Source: Acanthornis magna (lineage: Eukaryota; Chordata; Aves; Passeriformes; Acanthizidae). Taken from it: a stretch of 64,000 bases of DNA. The position numbers were made by a program, and so were the translations under genes. The stretch lies in the NCBI GenBank assembly GCA_036785705.1, contig JAWUZG010000032.1:16611501-16675500 (forward strand), read 5' to 3'. Shown in pieces: positions 51,314 to 62,048 of the stretch. The notes below the pieces were generated by a model. The model did not search any database. It was not told the DNA's origin and saw nothing but the letters and a program-made list of their open reading frames with translations. How positions within the stretch are numbered: the first letter of the stretch is position 1; each line of letters starts with the position of its first letter.

Positions 51314-51895
51314 TAAGCTGGCTTTGGCTGGGGCAGAGTTAGTTTTCTCCACAGTGGCTAAAATGGGGCTGTGTTTTGGATCTGTGCTGAACACAGGGCT
51401 GATAATGTAGAGATGTTTTTGTTATTGCTGAGCAGGGCTTACACAGAGCCAAGGCCTTCTCTGATTTTTGTACTGCCGTGCTGGGGAGGAGGTTGGGGGT
51501 GCCTGGGAGGAAACACAGCCAGGAGAGGCGACCCCAACTCACCAGAGGGATATTCCAGACCACAGAACATCATGCTCAGTATATAAAGTGGGGGAAGAAG
51601 GACGAAGAGGGGGGGGACGTTTGGAGCGAGGCTGTTTGTCTTCCCAAGTCACCGTTATCTGTAATGGGGCCCTGCTTTCCTGGGGATGGCTGAACACCCG
51701 CCTGCCCATGGGAAGCAGTGACTTCATTCCTTGCTTTGCTTTGCTTGTGTGCGCGGCTCTTGCTTTCCCTATGGAACTGTCTTTGTCTCAACTCGTGAGC
51801 TTTCTACCTATGACCCTTCCGCTTCTCCCCGCGATGCTGCTGGCGGGTCAGCGAGCGAGAGGCGCTCGGCAGCACGGCCAGCACGGGCTACGGGC
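51314..51895 (+). mobile_element. LTR, ERVL-like, plus strand, abutting PM20D2 promoter
   Basis: Same family as the element at 9.45-10.0 kb: both have GGCTTTGGCTG/GGTTTTGGCTG near the start, a GGGATATTCC-like block, TTTGTCTTCCCAAGTCACC (51634-51653 region) and TTTCCTGG...ATGGCT. It has a TATAAA at 51582-51587 where an LTR promoter would sit. The 3' end is blurred by GC-rich sequence; similarity fades around 51.85-51.9 kb. No internal retroviral genes adjoin, so it is a solo LTR. The extra bulk of the 3' part and its CpG-richness relative to the first copy suggest divergence within the CpG island. Confidence 0.72.
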
Positions 51896-51984
51896 GGGCC
51901 CGCCAAACTCCACCGGCCGCGCCGGGCACGCTGGGGCGGGGAGTTCTGACTAGGGACCGCCTGGGGGGCGGGCCGTGATTATGA

Positions 51985-52000
51985 ACTACATTTCCCAGCG
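51985..52000 (+). promoter_or_regulatory. ZNF143/THAP11-type motif in PM20D2 promoter
   Basis: ACTACATTTCCCAGCG closely follows the known SBS consensus (ACTACAATTCCCAGCATGC type) bound by ZNF143 and THAP11 at vertebrate promoters. It lies 114 bp upstream of the start codon. Confidence 0.7.
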
Positions 52001-52022
52001 CGCCCCGCGGCGCGGCAGAGGC

Positions 52023-52031
52023 GATAAAAGG
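52023..52031 (+). promoter_or_regulatory. TATA-like element of PM20D2
   Basis: GATAAAAGG lies 23 bp downstream of the ZNF143-type motif and 83 bp upstream of the ATG, in a position where it would place the start site around 52055. Unusual for a CpG-island promoter; it may be fortuitous. Confidence 0.4.
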
Positions 52032-52113
52032 GGGTGGCAGCGCAGGTGTCCCGCTGGAGGGCAGGTGCGGGTAGCAGGTTCGGGTCTGCCGGGGCCGGTG
52101 CTCCTGAGGCCTC

Positions 52114-52545
52114 ATGAAACCGCAGGAGCCGGCGGAGAGCGGCCCCGCCGCCGCGCTGGAGGCGCTGAAGCAGCGGGCGTGCGAGAGCGTGGATCTGAAC
52201 GCGGCGCGTCTGGGCGCGCTGAGCCGCGACATCTGGAGCCGTCCCGAGCTGGCGTACGCGGAGCACCAGGCGCACGACGCCCTGACCCGCTTCTTCTCCG
52301 GCGGGGACCTGCCCGGCGCCGCCTGGGCCGTGCAGCCGCGCTACAAACTGGGCACAGCCTTCCGCGCCGACTGGGGCACGGCGGCCCCGCAGGATCCGCT
52401 CCGCGTCGCTTTCCTCTGCGAGTACGACGCGCTGCCCGGGCTCGGGCACGCCTGCGGGCACAACCTCATCGCCGAGGTGGGAGCCGCCGCCGCGCTGGCG
52501 CTGAAGGCCGCCCTGGAGAGCCTGGCGGAGCCCGTGGCCGTGCAG
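52114..52545 (+). CDS. PM20D2: PM20D2 coding exon 1
   Basis: 144 codons, from [10 protein letters not shown] to LAEPVAVQ, donor GTGCAG|GTGGGA, phase 0. Contains the metal-binding GHACGHN. Confidence 0.93.
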
Positions 52546-55500
52546 GTGGGAGCCCTGCCGGGGGAGCGGTGGTGAGCTCTCCCTGACAGCCCCTGACTCT
52601 CTCTGTGCGTTTGTGCTGCAGATCACGGTGCTGGGGACGCCCGCGGAAGAGCAGGGAGGAGGCAAAATAGACCTGATCAAGGCTGGAGCGTTCGATGGTT
52701 TGGATGTCGTTTTCATGGCGCACCCCTCGCAAGAAAACGCTGCTTACCTGCCCGACGTGGCCGAGCATGAGTGAGTGAGTGGGTGGGTTCAGGTGGAAAG
52801 AGGTGGTGTGTTATTAGGCTTTTGTCCCCTTCCTGAGAAGGGGACCCGCTTTGATAGTGGCTGAACCCGAGACCTTGCAGGTGCCCTTCAGGCAAAGGTA
52901 TTTGCAGTCATCTAAGGAGCCAGGTTACTGGTAGGAAATGGCACTCTGGGCCCTTCTTCCAATGTGCTGTGTTCAGCCTAGTGCTCAAATCCCTGACTGC
53001 GCTGAGATAATCTTCCATGTGTCCCAAAAATCTATTCTTCGTTCTGATGTTTCTAGGCATTTCTGTTAAACATGCATGTGGTTATGCCATCTGTTAAAGT
53101 AGAATTTAAAGATGCAACTGCAGGGTCTCAAGGGTCATATTTCCATGCTTTCCTCGATGCCAGTCATGTGGTCTTGTATGCGTTTTAATGAGTTTGGAAA
53201 GTGTTTCAGGTTTGCCTTCCTGCTTTTGAAAAGCACTGGCCAGTCTAAGCCTGACTGAAGTTTGGATCTGTAGTAACTTCCACATTAAATTTAGTCATGT
53301 CCACGTTGTGTGTAACTCTCACATCAACTTTTTTTGATCCAAAGTAGTTCCTGTCTTTCCTTCATGTTTGCCCCCACTGTAAGTATAGACAACAGTCCTA
53401 CCCTCACACAGCTGCCTTTTTTTCTAGCCATATAACTCCTTGGAAATGATACGTTTTCTTCTTGTGATTAGCCCTAATGTTCAGATACAATTTCCTTATA
53501 TATTACTAGATATCAATTTCCTTAGATGTTACTAAGCTGATGCAGGGACCATAGCGTTTCCTTATAGTTTTGGATACAGCTGGCATGTTTAGGACTTCCT
53601 CTTCAGTAATTTTCAAGCAATCAACTCTTAGGCAAGTGCTTAGTCGTTAAGTACATGATTTTTAAAAATACTTCTGAGCTTCATTCTGTGCTTGCTCTGC
53701 CAGTCTGCAAGGCTGTTCTTCCTTTGGTGTTATAAATGTCTGTTTCCATAGTGTCCCAGCAGCAGTCTACCAGCAGGTTTTGTTACTAGGCTTTATGTCA
53801 CTGTTGCTAGTGATTCCTGATCCCAGAGTCTTACCTTGCAGAGACCCACCCCGAAAACTCCCTCCAGTGCAACAGTTTTTTCAGGTATTACATTTGGCTG
53901 TCTCAGACTAAATTCTGTGTTATTTAAATAACTAATTTTCCAATAATTTATGACTTGATTTACTGGAAACTGTTTTCAGCTTGGTTGTGCTACTGTCCAG
54001 CTCTGATGTGCTTGATTTTACTGACCACTGTGCTTTTACCAGGGCTATTTCTAGTGGATAATTTGCTTCTGTTACTGCCAAGTTTCATGGTAAAACATAC
54101 AGGGTTAGTCTTCATTACCTGGCCAGTTCTCTGCTATATTCCTTTATTGTGTTTCTAAAGAGTCTTAACTGGTTATTGTAATCTCCTTCAAGACTTAGCC
54201 CAACTCGCCTTTGCTTTGCCTTAAGACTATATTTATGATCTTCAAGATGTAGTTTTCAATGATAGTTTCATCTGTCTGCTTGCAATAACTTTTTGAATTT
54301 GATACTGTAGGATTTGGAAATCTCTCTTCAGAGGTCAAGGTCTGTAGTAGGATGCAAGCCCTAAATAGCCTTTACACCTTGAATGTGGAGGAATTGAAGT
54401 TCTGAGTGAAACACCTTGTCTCCAAAAGCTGAGTTTGTCATGTGTTATGTAATTACGAGGTTTCAAAGGTTCAAAAGATAGTTTTTCTAATTAGTAGTTG
54501 ATCTTTGGTTGTGTGCAGGGAGTTTAAGGACTGATGATCACGGAGTTGCTAGTATTGCTGTGTCTGCAATTCTGAAAGCTGGTTTGTGCCTGAAGTAAGA
54601 TTAACATGCTGGTATAACTGGTGAATACATGCCAAAGTTTGCTGATCCTTATTCACTTACCCTCCACTTAATCAGCCTGTTTATTGTTGGTCAAACAGGA
54701 TTCTGCTGGTATTCTTAAACTGGCTTAGGCTGTTGTTATTCTGCAAAGTCTGTCAGGTTTTCCTGAGCATCTGTGGCCTTTGTGTAGCAAAAAAAGTACA
54801 AGTAAAGGAATGCTGAAAGAACTTTTTTTTTTAATAAGAAACACATGTTTCTTGTGGAAAAAAAATACTGCAGCGTGACTTTTTGTTGTACTTTGCCTTT
54901 TTTTCCATTTATTTGAGAATGTCCGGGGATCTTTGTGAGTTGTTTTGAGGGGTTGCAGTCTAATACTTGGGATATTAATGGACAGGTTTTCTTATATTGA
55001 TTTCTTAATTATAATAATTTTTAAATAAAACTCATAGTCTAGAGAACGGGTTCTGTGATTGTCTTGGAGGATTAGTGGGGATAGAAAACAACGTGCATAA
55101 TTTGGATTGCAGCAGTAGTAAGGTATGTTTCCTGCTGCAACGGTACACTCCATTGTGTCCCTCTTTGGTATCCAGAATTTAAGTGCGGGTGTTAACATGC
55201 AGCTGTGGCATGGTTCTGAGCACAAGGGTCACTTCAGGGTAACTGGCTAAGCTGGCATTTGGCATGGCTGGATAAGAGACAGGCTGTGTGTCTTGGGGTG
55301 GGAGGAACTCTTTAAGCTTGAACATGGAGTTTTTTCTGTAAAGGAGTGAGTATGGAGTACAAACAGATTTAGTTTTGTGTATTTTATAAATAGTGAGATC
55401 TTATATGAAGATGTCAGTATTTAATATTTTCCTCTTGTATAAAGGGCTTTCATATAATTTGAAATACTTAGTTATTTTGTAAGGTTAATATTAATGACCC

Positions 55501-58500
55501 TCAGATGAAGCAAAGCATGAATTCTTACTGGATATGTTAAGGTGCAATATTTTATGACTTCTGTGAAGTTGGAGGATAGCCTTTGCATTAGATTTCCTCC
55601 TTGTTGCAAGCTTTTCTACCACCTTTTTTGAAGGGTGCAAGGAGAGAGCATCCTTGTTGTAGCATAGTAATGTGTATTTTATACTAGGCTGTGCTTTTAC
55701 TATACTTGTAAAGCTTAACTTTTGTTATTTAGACATGGGTTGTATATGATCTTACGTGCTTTTGCCATCTTACATACTGTGCATGTTATATTTTACAAGA
55801 ATTAGGACAATCAACTTCTGATTTTGAATTGGAGAAAAGGTTTTGTTATCCTCTGAGAAGAGTGTTAGTAACTTTAAGTCTCAGAACAGTTTGGCAGTAT
55901 AAAAAAAGTGTTGGAGAAATTTAATAAATATGTGAAACATGTACTCTTCAGGAAAGGGCTGTATAGTGGTATGTTACCAGTAGCTCCCTTGCCTGACTGG
56001 CTCTTGGTATCATTCCATTTTATTGGTTTTCGAGAAATCTTTCAACGTTTTTCTGCACTCAAAAATAGTTTAACTGTGCAACAGTCTAGTGCCAGCTAAA
56101 TTGTTTGGTGTTACGTTGCACAAAATTTAAATAACATATATTTGTGTGAACAAAAGGAACTTTTTATTTCAAAGGTTTTTTTCCAGTGAATGAAAAACAA
56201 ATAAGCAATGCCTTTTATTTCCTAGCGTGACTGTGAAATACTATGGAAAAGCTTCTCATGCTGCTGCTTATCCTTGGGAAGGAGTTAATGCATTAGATGC
56301 TGCTGTTCTTGCGTACAACAATCTGTCTCTTTTAAGACAGCAAATGAAACCGACCTGGAGAGTTCATGGTGAGATCTTCATTAAATCTAATGTCCAGCAA
56401 GTAAGAGTTTAGGCTGTTGAACTACTAACATAGAATATCACACATTCCAAAGTATTGCACTAAAGCACTAAATTAGTATAGTCACTTCAGCTATGAAACA
56501 GCACCATTTCATTTAAATGGTGTGTCTGCAGTCTTTAAAATCATGTCAGTGTCCAGAATTAACTGCTGAAAATAGTCTGAGAGGTCAGATTTGAAAGAGG
56601 ACTCCAGTGCTCAGGTAGAGTCTAGACAGATTTTAAGTCTTGAAGCTGCAGTTCTGAAAGAAAAAAAGTGTAAGCTTATGTTGGTGCATGGCCTTGAACT
56701 CCTTAATATATGTGGATTTGCAAAGGTGCAAGATTAAATACTTCCGAAAAGTGAAGTATTACTTACTGCATCACTTTTTTAGTAGATGTTCCATTAATTA
56801 GATGGCATTTATTGAAAAGGTCTAGTGGTCTGGAATGAAATTTATTTGGTGAAGTACAAAAAACAAGTGATGGCAGAAGATTGTAGTTCTGATTAGTAGC
56901 CTAATCAACTAGATATTCATTGTATTCTAATATTTAACATCTAGTATGTTTTGGATTAGAAAGGCCATTTTGCAGTTAGACATGTTAACCATTAAGCTTG
57001 ACTTGTACTCCTTCAACACCATGCATTTCTGTAAAGTGAGAAAGGTTCCAAAGGTGAGATGAAGCTGCCCTTTGGCTATAAACCCAGGTTTTCTTATTAC
57101 ACCCAACACAACTTTTTCCAAGTTGAAATTAAGAAACTTTGCCAATTCTACAGGACTTTTGAATGTAGAGCTCTTTGTTTGGGATACTTGTTCGGAGCTT
57201 AAAACCCTTCCAGAGCTAATCATGTGTCTTGGCTGCTTGTGCTGTATGTAATACAAGTATGTATTTCTCTCCAGGATATCTGGATTGAGTCCTAATCCTT
57301 TGAGTGTAGATGAAGCTGTTTGCAGTTCTGCTGTGCAGCATGCCCAAACGAATTTCAGACAGCAGGCACAGCCTCTCTATGCTATTTCTCTGTAGAAAAC
57401 AAGGCACATAATTAAGAGTTTTGGTGTCTGCAACCCATGTGTTGCAGGTTAAACGTTGAAGATGCCTAAGTCTTCTATTGAATCGAAGCCTGAACCCCTA
57501 AATACTGCTTTCTTCATAGTTTCTAAAGGCTCTGCGGGTAATGTTGGCAAAAAAATCAAAGTATCTAAACAAGCCTTCTAGAGGTAATGCTTCCTGAACA
57601 ACAGCAAAGCTGAAATTACTCTGTTGATACAACTGCTGTCATAAACCTGGTTTTCAAAGTGGAAATATTTAAAATACTTCTGGGAAAGGACAAGCAGCCA
57701 GAATGAGATTTAATTTTAAGAATGCTTTCTTTACAACATTGTGTTGGAAATCGCATGTTGTAGACTTGCAGTATAATCAGTGGCGGAATTAAGTGATCCT
57801 AAAAATAGTAGTTTTAACCCACTAACAAAAGCTGAAACAATTTCCATTGCTTGAAGTCTAGAATTTCTAACCGATGTTTCATGTACTGAAATACTGTCTT
57901 GAGTTCATCTGAGATATTGATATTATCTTTCTTCCCTGCTGATGAATGGAGTATATGTTGCCCCCTTGAAAAACAGGAATGTAGATTTTTTTCTTTTCCT
58001 GTTCAAGAAGTTTTATTAAACAGGTTGTTTGAAAAGAAGTTTCCATCCAGGAGGGCAAACTGGGTGCTACTAATAGTGTGCAGGCAGCCTACTTTTAATC
58101 TAGATCTGCTGTCCAGTCCATATTGCAGTTGTATTGAAATTTAACTGTACACCTACTCAGAATTTCTTCAGTTCCATTTCACAATTGTGCTGGACAAGAC
58201 AAGTTGAACTGTTTATTCTTGAAGCTACTTGTTCTGAGAAAGCTTACTACGGGTATGTGTCATGCAAATTTGTATGAATACTTACTGCTTCCTTTCCTGT
58301 GATACCCATCCCTCTCATCTGAGCTGTTCCTATGTCCTTATGGACAAATACTGATACTGGATTAATTCAGCACTTTATTTTTTATTTTGACTGTAGCTGA
58401 GACTGGGAAGGTTTTACTTGAGGTGAAGTTCGTAACAGGTTTTCTGCATCAGAAATAAAGGGGGTTTTGTCCTTTTGCATCCCATTAGTGCTGTTTCATC

Positions 58501-61500
58501 AGGCCTCAGTGAAACACATCAGTAACTTCTGCAGTGTTTCCAATTAAGGTAGAAGCTTCCCAGGTTCTAAAGAAAACAAATCTAATTCCGCATGCAAGAA
58601 ATTGAGGGTAGGAGGCCAGGGAAACAGCCTGTTTGAAGCAGCTAGCTGTTAGTGCAATGAAATCTAATGTAGAACTGGGATCTGCAATGTTTTATTGTCA
58701 AAATATCTAAATATTACTGTCTTTTATCATAATGCCTTTGGTGCCATAATGGTAAAAGGTGTAGTTATCACACATTTCCTCGAGGGAGCCCTTTGAACTC
58801 AAACTACACACGTGAATGAAGTACATGTATTATACATTCCAGTATTTCTGAAGAATTAATATGAGCAATCTAATGAACTTTCTGTGCACTGCAATAAACA
58901 CATAATTCCAGTATTGCTGAGAAATGCAAACTTACTCAGTTTTTCTTCAAGCTTGCAAAGTAAGTTGGAAACATTCTAATTGAGGAAATGTTTAAAAGTT
59001 GGAATTCAAGTTAGGCCTTGTAGCAATTTTTTTTTTATTGGCAGACAGATGGCTTTATAACTCCAATGCATTGAATTTTAGGGGATTAATTAGAAATGCC
59101 AGTTTGGCTTGACTCTGGGATTTAAAACAGATGTCTAACCAAAGAATGCGGCGAAATTGTGCTGAAAGACATGTACATGTTCCACTTCATCTGACATGAT
59201 GAAGAAACTTTGTCCACATACTGCATTTTTTGCATTCTTTGTATTTCATACTCAGCTGATTTTCTGTTGTTTTTGTTTATACATTTGTAGTTTTTGACCA
59301 AGGAATTTCATGACAGGGCTGAATATCAAGCAATTGCATTTAACACTGACAACATGACTTTTCCCTTTCTGCAGGTGTGATAAAAAATGGTGGTGTGAAA
59401 CCTAACATCATTCCTTCTTACACTGAACTAGAGTTTTACTTGCGTGCTCCTTCAAGGAAAGAGCTTTCTGTTCTGACAGAGAAGGTTGAGAACTGCTTCA
59501 AATCTGCAGCACTGGCCACAGGATGCAAGGTAAGAATATATACATTTTCACGTGTTTCTGAAACACAGACCAGAACAGGAAATAAAGGTTTACTTTATTT
59601 GTCTGCGTAGTGTTTAGCCAAAGTAAATCTAAATTACTGTGATATTCTTTACTGTTCTGTTGCTTTGTGTCCTGAAAGAAAGCTTTGGTTTATAAATAGA
59701 ATGCCACAGAATCCTAGAAGAATCTGTGTTGGGAGAGACCTCTGGAGGTCATCTGGTCTAATTCTCTGTTCAGAGCAGGACCAGTTAGAGCAGGTTGCTG
59801 AGAGCCATGTGGACTTCAGAGTACTTCCAAGGATGAAATTCTACCACCTCTCAATAAGTAGTCTACCCACCTCATGGTGAACAAGGGTTTTCCTAATGCT
59901 TATGCTGCAATGACTTGAGCACAGAGATTGGAGTGTTTCTATCTTTGAAGATATTCAAAAGCTGCCTCGATACGGATCTAGGCAACCAACTCTAGGTGAC
60001 CCTGACTGAACAGGTGAATTGGGCAAGACGACCTCTGTAGGTGCTTTCCCACATCAACCACTCTGTGATTCTGTTGTATCCAATGGGACTTTCCTTTGTT
60101 GCCTCTAGTTGCATCACTTTGACATCTGAGAAGTCTGGTTTTACCTACTCTGTTCCCTTCCCATCTGGTAACTCTAGACAGCAGTAAGATGCGCTGCTAA
60201 CCTTCTGTTCTGGGACGGCTCAGCAGATCAAGTTCTTTCAGCTTGTCCTTGTACATCGTGTTCTGCACCTAATCATCCTGATGGCCTTCTCCGGCCTAGC
60301 TCCAGCCTTGATTTGAGGAGAGCAAAGTAAACACAATACCAGATGTGGTCTCTCAGGGGTTGCCTACATCAGTAATAAAAATACTAAAACACGAATGGCA
60401 CCAGTCTTGGTTGCAGATGAGTGCTACAAGTAAGAGGCAGCAATGTGGTATTGTATGCCACTGATTATAAAACACTTGGAGCTTGCATGTCTTGTGTTGT
60501 CTGAGCCAGACATGTCGTCATGCAAAGCTAGGCTTGGTCGTCTACTATCTGCTCTTAAACAAGTTCCATCTTCTGTGCTGGATGTTCACAATCACCTTGT
60601 GATTCATGAGCCTGGGCATGAGTCTTAGGAGGATTTATTTGCTCTGTAATCCCTCTGGGAACTTGAGGATAGGACAGTCTGAAGAGTGTGTGATTTTCAA
60701 GGACCTCCTTTTGGTCCTTCAAGGTGGATGTGACCTTTAGCTCATGGTCAGTGAGCTGGGGCATCTCTGTTTCAGTGGCACTTAAAAAATCATAGATCCC
60801 AGACTGCATTTCTGCTTCTCTTACTCTCCATCCTTGGATGCATCCTGCCACATTCCATGTACATACAATTTCTTTAAGTGCCCTGTAATTTTTTGTTTTG
60901 CTGTGGGTGATGCTTCTATCCTAGACAGTGTTGCTAGGCTCAGAGACCAGGGAGGCTTGATGGCAAACCTCACCTGTAGAAACAAGCAAAACAAATATTG
61001 GGTCTTCTGTCTGTTTTTTCCCATATTCTTGGTCATTTGGTCCATTGCCCCATTAAGCAGCAGGCTCATGTAGCAACCAAATGTGAAAAACTGAGTGATT
61101 TTTCAATTAACATTCTCATTTCTTTTGCTTTTATTAAGTGGAAGTGTGTCTCATCTAGCTAGTTCAAGCAATATGATTACTTCGATACGATACTGTGTTC
61201 TATTGCTAAGATGGGTGGTTCTACTAGCTCTGTTAATTTTAGACTTACAACTAATTCAGCTGTAAAAAAAAGTATGTGATCATCAAAACAAATAGGCTTG
61301 GGGTATGTGAATGTTAGCATGTAACTTTTATAGTCTGTTTGAGACATTAGATGCTGTTTTCCTACTGTGGCACTTTCAGTATATCTAGGAAAGGGCTTCA
61401 GAAAGTGCACTTTATGCAGAATGAAAGGTCTGCATTTAGATCTCCTTTGAAATTAGACATTGATAGTTTTTTTCCATTTGTTTTCAAATTTCTTACCTGT

Positions 61501-62048
61501 GTAAAGCCATTTCATGAATAGGGCTGTAGTTATTGGAAGCATTCTAAAAGAAGGTAAAATACAGTTTGATAAAAGCTTATGTTTATTTCTGTGCAGTTAA
61601 GTAGTACCTTCAGGGGAAATCATTAGACGCTGTTACAGGAAATATTTGTTTCCTATTTTTGGAGAAATTTGTGAAATCATAGCTTTTGGAATTTGGCTGT
61701 CTAGTGCAAACTGAACCGAACACCAGCTGTGTTTTGATCAAGGGTAATATTTGGCAGAATGTTGTATTTTTCAAAGAAACTTAACACTTATGTCTGTTTT
61801 GCCTTGGGCTTGAAGTCTGGATATGGAGTTATTTTTTCTGGCCTTCAGATTGTTTACATTGAACTGGTTTACATTGGAGAAGATCTTCTAATAATTTGGA
61901 GTTTTTGTGTAGGTGGAACTAAAAGGTGGTGAAAATGATTACTACAATGTGCTTCCAAATAAGAGCCTGCAGAAAATTTACAAAGAGAATGGAAAGAAGC
62001 TTGGAATAGATTTTATATCAGAAGATGCTATCTTGAATGGTTTGTCAG
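52114..62048 (+). CDS. PM20D2: PM20D2, M20-family dipeptidase (coding exons 1-5, 3' end beyond the window)
   Basis: join(52114..52545,52622..52770,56226..56368,59375..59529,61913..62048) gives 338 complete codons and continues off the window (the human protein I recall is about 436 residues). Family marks: [15 protein letters not shown] (103-117) with the Cys/His metal-binding region of M20 peptidases, [11 protein letters not shown] (149-159) with the catalytic Glu pair, then the dimerisation-domain segment [20 protein letters not shown] (198-217), [13 protein letters not shown] (245-257) and YNVLPN (304-309). PM20D2 is a cytosolic enzyme that hydrolyses beta-alanyl-lysine and related dipeptides, by-products of carnosine synthase, a metabolite-repair role. 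The start is fixed by an in-frame TGA three codons upstream (52105). All five splice junctions keep the frame; no disablement is seen. Confidence 0.95.
52622..52770 (+). CDS. PM20D2: PM20D2 coding exon 2
   Basis: Acceptor TTGTGCTGCAG, then [15 protein letters not shown] to LPDVAEH plus two bases. The donor is GAGCATGA|GTGAGT; the adjacent GTGAGTGAGT repeat offers a second donor four bases on, which would break the frame. Intron 1 is only 76 bp. Confidence 0.93.
52771..56225 (+). other. PM20D2 intron 2
   Basis: About 3.5 kb, AT/T-rich, with an imperfect tandem duplication near 53485-53536 (CAATTTCCTTA…TTACTA twice). No repeat element or coding segment is recognised. Confidence 0.7.
56226..56368 (+). 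CDS. PM20D2: PM20D2 coding exon 3
   Basis: Acceptor TATTTCCTAG; completes D194 and reads [17 protein letters not shown] to MKPTWRVH. Donor TTCATG|GTGAGA. Confidence 0.93.
56369..59374 (+). other. PM20D2 intron 3
   Basis: About 3 kb of AT-rich sequence. I see no named repeat, RNA gene or extra exon. Confidence 0.7.
59375..59529 (+). CDS. PM20D2: PM20D2 coding exon 4
   Basis: Acceptor CCCTTTCTGCAG; completes G242 and reads [18 protein letters not shown] to AALATGCK. Donor TGCAAG|GTAAGA, phase 0. Confidence 0.93.
59705..59905 (-). repeat. CR1 LINE, minus strand, first part of an interrupted copy
   Basis: AGAATCCTAGAAGAATC, TGGGAGAGACCTCTGGAGGT, CATCTGGTCTAATTCTC and GAGCAGGTTGCTGAGAGCC are the antisense CR1 3' end. 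The alignment breaks near 59905 and resumes at about 60076. Confidence 0.8.
59906..60075 (+). repeat. CR1 LINE 3' end, plus strand, nested
   Basis: Sense CR1 tail: GATATTCAAAAGCTGCCTCG, CTAGGTGACCCTGACTG, ACGACCTCTGTAGGTGC, ending CTCTGTGATTCTGT. It splits the minus-strand CR1 around it, so it inserted later. Confidence 0.82.
60076..60345 (-). repeat. CR1 LINE, minus strand, second part of the interrupted copy
   Basis: Continues the outer element: TTGCCTCTAGTTGCATCAC, TTTCAGCTTGTCCTTGTAC, CTGATGGCCTTCTCCGGCC and AATACCAGATGTGGTCTC, all antisense CR1 wording. Confidence 0.75.
61913..62048 (+). CDS. PM20D2: PM20D2 coding exon 5 (last in window)
   Basis: Acceptor TTTTTGTGTAG; reads [20 protein letters not shown] to EDAILNGLS plus one base. 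Donor TTGTCAG|GTAACT. The next exon, expected to start with an STDFGN-like segment, was not found before the window ends. Confidence 0.93.

Larger units (their letters stand above)
51830..52570. promoter_or_regulatory. CpG island at PM20D2 promoter and exon 1
   Basis: Sharp rise in GC and CpG from about 51.83 kb, running through exon 1 and ending in intron 1. Its upstream edge overlaps the 3' part of the LTR. Confidence 0.8.
59530..61912 (+). other. PM20D2 intron 4
   Basis: About 2.4 kb, of which roughly 640 bp (59705-60345) is CR1. The rest is AT-rich with nothing recognised. Confidence 0.7.

Noticed and set aside
51975..52586. A 203-codon frame overlapping PM20D2 exon 1 and a 245-codon antisense frame (51979-52716)
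   Set aside because: They are out of frame with or antisense to the PM20D2 exon and have compositional, not protein-like, sequence.
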